From contig UQMU01000007.1 in assembly GCA_900542305.1 (NCBI GenBank), positions 10,277 to 74,276 on the forward strand: a DNA stretch of 64,000 bases. The letters run 5' to 3'. Below are positions 58,670 to 64,000 of this stretch, one piece after another. Source of the stretch: an uncultured Collinsella sp. GTDB lineage: Bacteria; Actinomycetota; Coriobacteriia; Coriobacteriales; Coriobacteriaceae. The notes under the pieces were generated by a model. That model saw only the letters and a list, made by a program, of their open reading frames with translations, ran no database searches and had not been told where the DNA came from. The translations under genes and the position numbers were made by a program. How positions within the stretch are numbered: the stretch's first letter is position 1; each line of letters opens with the position of its first letter.

Positions 58670-59833
58670 CTAATACAGGCCCGCCTCGCGAATGGCCTCG
58701 ACAGCCAAAGCGATCTGATCGGGCGGCAGGACCAGCGCCATGCGCACGTGCCCCTCGCCCGAAGGGCCAAAGCTCGCGCCCGGCGTCACCACAACGCCGG
58801 CCTTCTCCATGAGCTCCTCGCAAAACGCCATGGAATCGGTGCGACCACCGGGAAGCTTGGCCCACACAAACATAGAGCCATGCGCGTTGGGACGCTCCCA
58901 GCCCAGGCCCTCAAGACCGTCGCACAGGGCATCGCGGCGTTCCTGGTACTTCAGACGCTGCGCCTCGACCTCATCGCGCGGACCGTTCAGGCACGCGATG
59001 GCGGCCTTCTGAATCGGGAAGAACATACCAAAGTCGATCTGGCCGCGCAGCTTGGCAAAGGCAGAGACCACATCCTCGCGACCGACCAAAAAGCCGATGC
59101 GGGCACCGGTGACGTTAAACGACTTGGAGAGCGAGAAGAACTCAACGCCCACCTCGAGCGCGCCGGGATACTGCAAGAAGCTGCCGCCGGGCTCGCCGTC
59201 AAACACGATGTCGGAGTACGCGTTATCATGGACGATCAACAGATCATGCTCGCGGGCAAAGGCGATAATCTCCTCGTAGACCTCGGGCGTGCCCACCGAG
59301 CCGACCGGGTTCGCGGGCAGCGACACGATCATGTACTTGGCACGATCGGCAACCTCGGGATCGATACCCGCCACATAGGGCAGGTAATTGTGCTCGGCAA
59401 TCAGCGGATAGTATTCAAGCTTGGCATCGGCGATCTTGGCACCCGCCTCAAAGACCGGGTAGCACGGATCGGGAACCAAAATGGTGTCACCCGGATCGAG
59501 CAGGGCAAGGCCCAAATGGCCCACCCCCTCCTGCGTGCCGTTGCACGACTGCACCATAGACGGCGTAATGCCCGAAACGCCAAAGCGACACTCATAGTAA
59601 TCGCACACGGCCTGCTTGAGTTCGGGCAGGTCGCGCAGGGCATACTTCCACATCTCGGGATCTTGGGCTGCCTGCGTGAGCGCCTCGACCACATGGTCGT
59701 ACGGCTTAAAGTCGGGCGTGCCCACGCTCATGTTGTAAATGGTCTTGCCCTGAGCCTTCAGCGCGAGAAGCTTGTTGTTGAGCGAGGCGAAGACCTCCGC
59801 GCCAAAGCGGTCGAGACGCTGCGATGCCTGCAT
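58670..59833 (-). CDS. Class I/II PLP aminotransferase, possible N-acetyl-LL-diaminopimelate aminotransferase
   Basis: 387 aa. MSVGTPDFKPYDHVVEAL near 36, YALRDLPELKQAV, PDPCYPVFEAG, SLPANPVGS, catalytic Lys in FFSLSKSFNVTGARIGF and C-terminal GEGHVRMALV. Start at 59833 behind AAAGGTGG. Sequence pattern resembles the DapL/PatA-type branch, and the cell needs an aminotransferase after DapH, but aspartate or alanine aminotransferase activity is equally possible from sequence. Confidence 0.8.
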   Translation of the reverse strand: MQASQRLDRFGAEVFASLNNKLLALKAQGKTIYNMSVGTPDFKPYDHVVEALTQAAQDPEMWKYALRDLPELKQAVCDYYECRFGVSGITPSMVQSCNGTQEGVGHLGLALLDPGDTILVPDPCYPVFEAGAKIADAKLEYYPLIAEHNYLPYVAGIDPEVADRAKYMIVSLPANPVGSVGTPEVYEEIIAFAREHDLLIVHDNAYSDIVFDGEPGGSFLQYPGALEVGVEFFSLSKSFNVTGARIGFLVGREDVVSAFAKLRGQIDFGMFFPIQKAAIACLNGPRDEVEAQRLKYQERRDALCDGLEGLGWERPNAHGSMFVWAKLPGGRTDSMAFCEELMEKAGVVVTPGASFGPSGEGHVRMALVLPPDQIALAVEAIREAGLY

Positions 59834-59848
59834 GGTGCCACCTTTCGA

Positions 59849-59883
59849 TATAAAAAACGCGGCGCTCCGACAAGAGCGCCGCG
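59849..59883 (-). terminator. Terminator of nadE
   Basis: CGCGGCGCT / AGCGCCGCG (59858-59866/59875-59883), followed on the minus strand by TTTTTT; lies in the leader of the aminotransferase gene. Confidence 0.85.
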
Positions 59884-59951
59884 CGATACGGGCCATCAGA
59901 TTGCAAAAGTGTAACGCTTGCAACCCCCGTATTGGTTCAATTTAGCCAACC

Positions 59952-61952
59952 TTAGTCAACTGGATTGAGCGCGTCGATCTGCGCAAGCCACAGACGCGAG
60001 CTAGCGTCACTCGGCATACGCCAATCGCCGCGCGGGCTGAGCGTCACCGAACCCACCTTGGGACCATCGGGCAGGCAGCTGCGCTTAAACTGCTGGGCAA
60101 AGAAGCGACGGTAGGACGTACGTAGCCACGTGTGGACGGTCTTGGCGTCGTAGACGCCCTCGAAGCTCTTGAGCGCCATGCGGTAGATCTTGCCCGGCTC
60201 AAAGCCAAAACGCAGCAGGTAGTAGAGGAAGTAGTCGTGCAGCTCATACGGGCCCACCAAATCCTCGGTCTTCTGCGCAATCTCGCCGTCGCCCGTGGGC
60301 GGCAGAAGCTCGGGGGACACCGGCGTATCGAGGATGTCGAGCAGCGTCTCGGCAATACGCCCGCCAAACACATCGGCCGCATAGCGCACCAGATGGCGCA
60401 CAAGCGTCTTAGGCACGCTCGCGTTGACGGCGTACATGCTCATGTGGTCGCCGTTATAGGTAGCCCAGCCGAGCGCCAGCTCCGACAGGTCGCCCGTGCC
60501 GATGACAAAACCGCCAGCCTGGTTGGCCAGATCCATCAGAATCTGCGTACGCTCGCGCGCCTGGCTGTTCTCGTAGGTCACGTCCTGCACGGCCGGATCA
60601 TGCTCGATATCCTTAAAGTGCTGTTCCACGGCAGCATGGATTGAGACCTCGCGGAAGCTCACACCCAAGTCACGAGCGAGCGACTCGGCATTGGACTTAG
60701 TGCGGTGCGTCGTGCCAAAGCCGGGCATGGAAACCGCCGTGATACCCGTGCGCGACAGCCCCAGTGCATCGAAGGCACGCACGGTCACAAGCAGCGCTAG
60801 CGTGGAGTCCAAGCCGCCCGAAAGGCCGATGACCGCAGCCTTGGTACCTGTGTGGGCGAGGCGGGTCTTGAGGCCCGCAGTCTGCAGACCGAGGATCGTC
60901 TCGCAGCGCTCGGCCAAGTCGCCGTGGTCGGCCGGCACAAAGGGCGCGCGCGGGAAAACGCGGTCGATATCGCAGGCATCGCGCAGGACAGGTTCTTCGG
61001 CCAGCACGCCCTCAAACGAAAACTCAACGGCCGTGGCCTCCGGCGCATCGTCGGTGCGCGTCCACGTCGTCGAGCGACGGCGCTCGGCAACCAGGCGGTC
61101 AAGGTCAACGTCGGCGATGGCCATATCGCAGGTAAGCAGTTTGGTCGCGGCGAGCTTGGAGCCGTTTTCGTAGACGAGGTTCTCGCCCGCAAAGACCATG
61201 TCGGTCGTGGACTCGCCCTCGCTCGCGTCCGCGTAGGCATAGGCGCAGTACAGGCGCGCGCTCTGGTTGGAGATTAGGCTGCGGCGGTAATCCGCCTTAC
61301 CGATAATCTCGTCCGAAGCCGACGGATTGAGGATCACCGTCGCACCGGCAAGCGCCATCTCGGTCGAAGGGGGCGCCGGCACCCACAGGTCCTCGCAGAC
61401 CTCAACGCCCAGCACCATATCCTCGGCACCTTCATCACAGCAGCGGTAGACAAGCCCCGAACCCAGCGGAACCGGACCCTGACCGGCAAACTCGACCCAC
61501 ACGGGATCTGCAGGCGCCGGAGCAAACCAGCGGCGCTCGTAGAACTCGCCATAGTTGGGCAGATGCTTCTTGGCCGTCAGGCCCAAAAGCTCGCCCGCGC
61601 AGCACACGGCGGCGCAGTTGTAGATATTCTCGGCAACCGCAACGGGAAGACCGACGGTAAAGACAATCGACAGCTCACGAGTCTCATCGAGGATATGCAC
61701 CAGAGCAGCCTCGCAGGCATGCAGCAGCGTGCGGTTATGGAGCAGGTCGGCCGCGGTATAGCCGCACAAGCTGAGCTCGGGCAGCACCAGCGCGCGAACG
61801 CCGCGCTCGGCAGCCTCGCGAACAGCCGCCAATGCAGCCTCGACATTGTCCTCGACATCGGCAACGCGAATCTGCGGCGACGCCGCCGCCACACGCAAAA
61901 AGCCATCGTTCTTATTAGCCGAAACGCAGCATTGCCTTGTTGATCTGGACAC
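59952..61952 (-). CDS. nadE: Glutamine-dependent NAD+ synthetase
   Basis: Converts nicotinate adenine dinucleotide to NAD with glutamine-derived ammonia. 666 aa. N-terminal nitrilase-type glutaminase with Glu in LVLPELSLCGYTAAD, Lys in LTAKKHLPNYGEFYE and Cys in LGVEVCEDLWVP; C-terminal synthetase with P-loop GLSGGLDSTLALLV and GTGDLSELALGWATY. GTG start at 61952 behind AAGGGG. Confidence 0.93.
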   Translation of the reverse strand: MSRSTRQCCVSANKNDGFLRVAAASPQIRVADVEDNVEAALAAVREAAERGVRALVLPELSLCGYTAADLLHNRTLLHACEAALVHILDETRELSIVFTVGLPVAVAENIYNCAAVCCAGELLGLTAKKHLPNYGEFYERRWFAPAPADPVWVEFAGQGPVPLGSGLVYRCCDEGAEDMVLGVEVCEDLWVPAPPSTEMALAGATVILNPSASDEIIGKADYRRSLISNQSARLYCAYAYADASEGESTTDMVFAGENLVYENGSKLAATKLLTCDMAIADVDLDRLVAERRRSTTWTRTDDAPEATAVEFSFEGVLAEEPVLRDACDIDRVFPRAPFVPADHGDLAERCETILGLQTAGLKTRLAHTGTKAAVIGLSGGLDSTLALLVTVRAFDALGLSRTGITAVSMPGFGTTHRTKSNAESLARDLGVSFREVSIHAAVEQHFKDIEHDPAVQDVTYENSQARERTQILMDLANQAGGFVIGTGDLSELALGWATYNGDHMSMYAVNASVPKTLVRHLVRYAADVFGGRIAETLLDILDTPVSPELLPPTGDGEIAQKTEDLVGPYELHDYFLYYLLRFGFEPGKIYRMALKSFEGVYDAKTVHTWLRTSYRRFFAQQFKRSCLPDGPKVGSVTLSPRGDWRMPSDASSRLWLAQIDALNPVD

Positions 61953-62082
61953 TGGAGGCCCCTTCTACCCTGAGATTCAGTCTAACGGACGTTCACATAT
62001 CTCTAACTAGCCAAAGCAACCTCCCAGTTTACTGAGAGGCCAACCTGTGCTAAGAGCATGTATTTCAATAATATCTTTAATT

Positions 62083-62115
62083 AAAAAGGAGAAATCGATA
62101 ATCGACTTCTCCTTT
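62083..62115 (-). terminator. Terminator of the radical SAM/peptide operon
   Basis: TTCTCCTTT/AAAGGAGAA stem (62085-62093/62107-62115) extended by TCGA pairs, followed on the minus strand by TTTTTAATT. Confidence 0.85.
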
Positions 62116-62139
62116 AAGCGAGGCGAGTAAATTCCGAAA

Positions 62140-62250
62140 CTAATGGCAGAATTTATCCATGTAGTCCTCAAAGTCGAACACTTCTACCACGACGCCCTCT
62201 TCCTGAAACTCTTTCAGTTGCTCCAAGAGATCTTTGTTAATAACGTCCAT
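62140..62250 (-). CDS. 36-residue acidic peptide, candidate RiPP precursor
   Basis: ATG at 62250 preceded by GAGGAGG 7 nt upstream; stop TAG at 62140. Begins MDVINKDLLEQLKEFQEEG and ends VVVEVFDFEDYMDKFCH: a helical, acidic leader-like half, a Val-rich middle and an aromatic/acidic C-terminus with one Cys. It starts 13 nt after the radical SAM stop and is closed by a terminator. Size, position and strong ribosome-binding site fit a precursor of a radical-SAM-modified peptide. I recognise no known family. Confidence 0.72.
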   Translation of the reverse strand: MDVINKDLLEQLKEFQEEGVVVEVFDFEDYMDKFCH

Positions 62251-62263
62251 GCAGAAACCTCCT

Positions 62264-63952
62264 CTATCTAATCAATTGTAGTATATCTGCTTTTATGCAA
62301 TTATCAACCAACTTGTTTAGTTGCTCCTCGTTTGCCGATAGTCCCTCTTTTTTCAAAATGTCGCGCACCTCGTTCTTAGTAATCGGCTTTTCAAACAACG
62401 AAAGCAAAGCGAACGAAAAATCATTAACCGCACACATTCTATGGGTGGCACAACTCAGCAGTACTCTTAACCCCTCTTTTGAGCGTCCGACTTCTTTCAC
62501 AAACGAACTTTTAACCAATTGAAAACCATTATCGTGCATTACATAATCGGCATCGATATTTGTATTCAGCAATCCATAATGCAACAGTTCTTCTATCGCC
62601 CTTGTCAGCTCGAGGTCGCCCTGATCAAGGATAAGAGAAATGCTACAATCGGCCTCCAATAAACGGGCCAACTTAAGGTATACCAACTGGGAAACAGCAT
62701 AGACATGATGGTATTCAGAATTATAGAAGTAGGCAAATGGCTCAACGAGCACGACAGAGGTCTTGGAATCCAGCCAGATTCGATCAGCTGGATTTAGACT
62801 AGTTAGCCGTCGCTTTACTTTGGTCAAATGTCCCTTATACCTGACAGCGTGAATAGAATCTAGGATCCAGGTCACCTCTGAAATATGAAGCCGCTGGGGC
62901 AAGTCAATTGTGTCGCTACCGTTTATGACCTCTTGCATATAAAAATCAATATGATGCTCATCAGATAAGGATTTTGCTTCATTTAAAGTTAAACCAGTGC
63001 CTGAAACATAATCCACTTCGAGGCGCAAATCCTCATATTGGGACTTCGGCATTACAGAGACACCATACTTATCGGGATGATTCCAAACATCCGACCCCAT
63101 AACGAGACCAAAATTCGTAAATCCTCTCGTGGAATATGGAACACCACATACCTGTTTTGAATAATTCAAAACATTCTCTGTATAAGCTAAGGTGTTCAGA
63201 GCCTCTTCTTTAGTTTCGGTCGGAAAGCCAATCATAAAGAATAGATGAACAGGAATACCCGCATTGAGACAATCATGGATATTGCGATCAATCCAATCAA
63301 CTCTCGTGTTCTTCTTCATTAGATCAAGAACTCTTTGGTTGTATGACTCGAGGCCAAACTGAATCTGCCTACATCCACTTTGGTATATCTTGTTGAAGAC
63401 GTCTGTACTTAGGGTTGGAGAGAACCTCGTTTCTCCATGCCAGAAAAACGTTTTTCCCGATGCGTTTATTTCATCCGCGAGTTGCTCCATTCTTTTGCCT
63501 TCGAATGTTTCATCCACAAAAGAGAAAACTCTCGTGCCGTATTTTTCATTTAACCGACACATTATTTCAAATACTCTCGATATAGGCATCTTTCGGTAAC
63601 AACCACCGGTAGCACCGGGAATGGTGCAGAAGGCGCAATGATTAAAACACTGCCTAGAGGAATAAACCGGCAATATTAACTCAGGCATGAAGTATTTAGA
63701 AAGGGCGAAGCCATCGAAATCGGGAACTGTATCGTTGATAAATGTTTGCTCAATCCGATGGTTTTTATATATCTTTCCACCTTTAGCATGGCAAAGGTTT
63801 GGAACACAGTCGAGATTGTCATCACCAGAGTCAAGAGCCTCAAGAAGACGTGCAAGCGGCTCTTCGCCGTCATACATCATTATCGAATCAATGTATTCAA
63901 AAAAGGGATGCCATTCTTTCATGCAGTCATCTGCCTTGATTATCAACTTCAT
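62264..63952 (-). CDS. Radical SAM enzyme with B12-type N-terminal remnant, candidate RiPP maturase
   Basis: 562 aa from the ATG at 63952 (GGAGGTG 5 nt upstream). Residues about 10-75 look like the second half of a cobalamin-binding-type domain (FFEYIDSIMMYDGEEPLARLLEAL). The radical SAM 4Fe-4S motif CFNHCAFC (C-x3-C-x2-C) is at about 102-109, followed by GATGGCYRKMP and HGETRFSPTL. The last 70 residues (FALLSLFEKPITKNEVRDIL to the end) resemble a small winged-helix/PqqD-like peptide-binding domain. The frame stays open to the window edge, so the real start could lie outside. Strikingly AT-rich compared with its neighbours. Confidence 0.8.
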   Translation of the reverse strand: MKLIIKADDCMKEWHPFFEYIDSIMMYDGEEPLARLLEALDSGDDNLDCVPNLCHAKGGKIYKNHRIEQTFINDTVPDFDGFALSKYFMPELILPVYSSRQCFNHCAFCTIPGATGGCYRKMPISRVFEIMCRLNEKYGTRVFSFVDETFEGKRMEQLADEINASGKTFFWHGETRFSPTLSTDVFNKIYQSGCRQIQFGLESYNQRVLDLMKKNTRVDWIDRNIHDCLNAGIPVHLFFMIGFPTETKEEALNTLAYTENVLNYSKQVCGVPYSTRGFTNFGLVMGSDVWNHPDKYGVSVMPKSQYEDLRLEVDYVSGTGLTLNEAKSLSDEHHIDFYMQEVINGSDTIDLPQRLHISEVTWILDSIHAVRYKGHLTKVKRRLTSLNPADRIWLDSKTSVVLVEPFAYFYNSEYHHVYAVSQLVYLKLARLLEADCSISLILDQGDLELTRAIEELLHYGLLNTNIDADYVMHDNGFQLVKSSFVKEVGRSKEGLRVLLSCATHRMCAVNDFSFALLSLFEKPITKNEVRDILKKEGLSANEEQLNKLVDNCIKADILQLIR

Positions 63953-63961
63953 CCGAACACC

Positions 63962-63999
63962 TCCCACATTCATCCGCACATGTGCGGATGAATGTGGGA
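63962..63999. repeat. 38-bp perfect palindrome upstream of the radical SAM gene
   Basis: TCCCACATTCATCCGCACA and its exact complement, with no spacer, end at the Shine-Dalgarno of the radical SAM gene. Could be an operator or an RNA hairpin whose 3' arm (GTGGGA) reaches the ribosome-binding site. Confidence 0.8.
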
Positions 64000-64000
64000 A

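Noticed and set aside
63962..63999. Palindrome at the window end as an inverted assembly join
   Set aside because: The symmetry stops at 63961/64000 where bases no longer pair, so it is a bounded palindrome; the window end itself is probably arbitrary.

Overview
The window looks like a chromosomal segment of a GC-rich anaerobic Actinomycetota of the class Coriobacteriia, most like Collinsella. The signs are gene content (arginine deiminase genes beside a YfcC-type carrier, Pta with two acetate kinases, L-lactate dehydrogenase, ECF transporter, sortase-anchored C69 dipeptidase, polyphosphate kinase) and GC-biased codon use. The genus is an inference from family resemblance; no rRNA or other marker is present, and I saw no tRNA, rRNA or CRISPR array.

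Layout. 1-5000: upp (partial), glpK, a Sua5/YrdC gene, a RelE/Xre toxin-antitoxin pair and prmC with a large low-complexity insertion. 5300-7240: a GC-rich IS110/IS1111-type element with subterminal inverted repeats, next to a structured non-coding repeat whose second copy lies at 54.9 kb. 7.2-14.4 kb: arginine fermentation (arcA, arcB, YfcC carrier), an aminotransferase and a second, nucleotide-identical arcA. Both arcA promoters carry 21-bp-phased direct repeats resembling LytTR regulator sites. 14.8-21.2 kb: ppk, an RlmD-like rRNA methyltransferase, a DJ-1/PfpI protein, Maf and a P1 peptidase. 21.2-30.2 kb: large palindromic elements, a galactofuranose-type pair (glf plus glycosyltransferase), pta facing two tandem ackA genes, and an MFS/LysR pair. 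30.2-35.5 kb: HIT protein, xseB/xseA, zinc peptidase, RNase D, lipid kinase and a 30-aa membrane peptide. 35.8-41.4 kb: a sortase-anchored dipeptidase, then an ECF transporter preceded by a leader peptide with three consecutive Trp codons and a terminator, i.e. a tryptophan attenuator. 41.5-49.4 kb: racemase plus ATP-grasp ligase, MOSC protein, secreted lysozyme-like protein, a kinase/HTH/membrane-protein cluster and HigBA. 49.5-54.9 kb: lysine/DAP biosynthesis behind a lysine riboswitch, with LysA and DapA fused in one frame. 55-62 kb: NA37-type nucleoid protein, DUF2974 hydrolase, ldh, aminotransferase, nadE. 62-64 kb: an AT-rich island with a radical SAM enzyme followed by a 36-residue peptide gene and a terminator, a candidate RiPP system.

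Metabolic picture. The cell would gain ATP from arginine (deiminase and transcarbamoylase steps here; carbamate kinase is not in the window) and from acetyl-phosphate, with lactate as another end product. It probably makes meso-DAP/lysine by the acetylase route: DapA, DapB and DapH are here, and a nearby M20 amidohydrolase and an aminotransferase are plausible DapL and PatA. It imports tryptophan under attenuation control.

Most novel-looking items: the radical SAM/36-aa operon, the covarying two-copy RNA repeat, the LytTR-like repeats at the duplicated arcA genes, the Trp-leader/ECF unit and the LysA-DapA fusion with its internal start.
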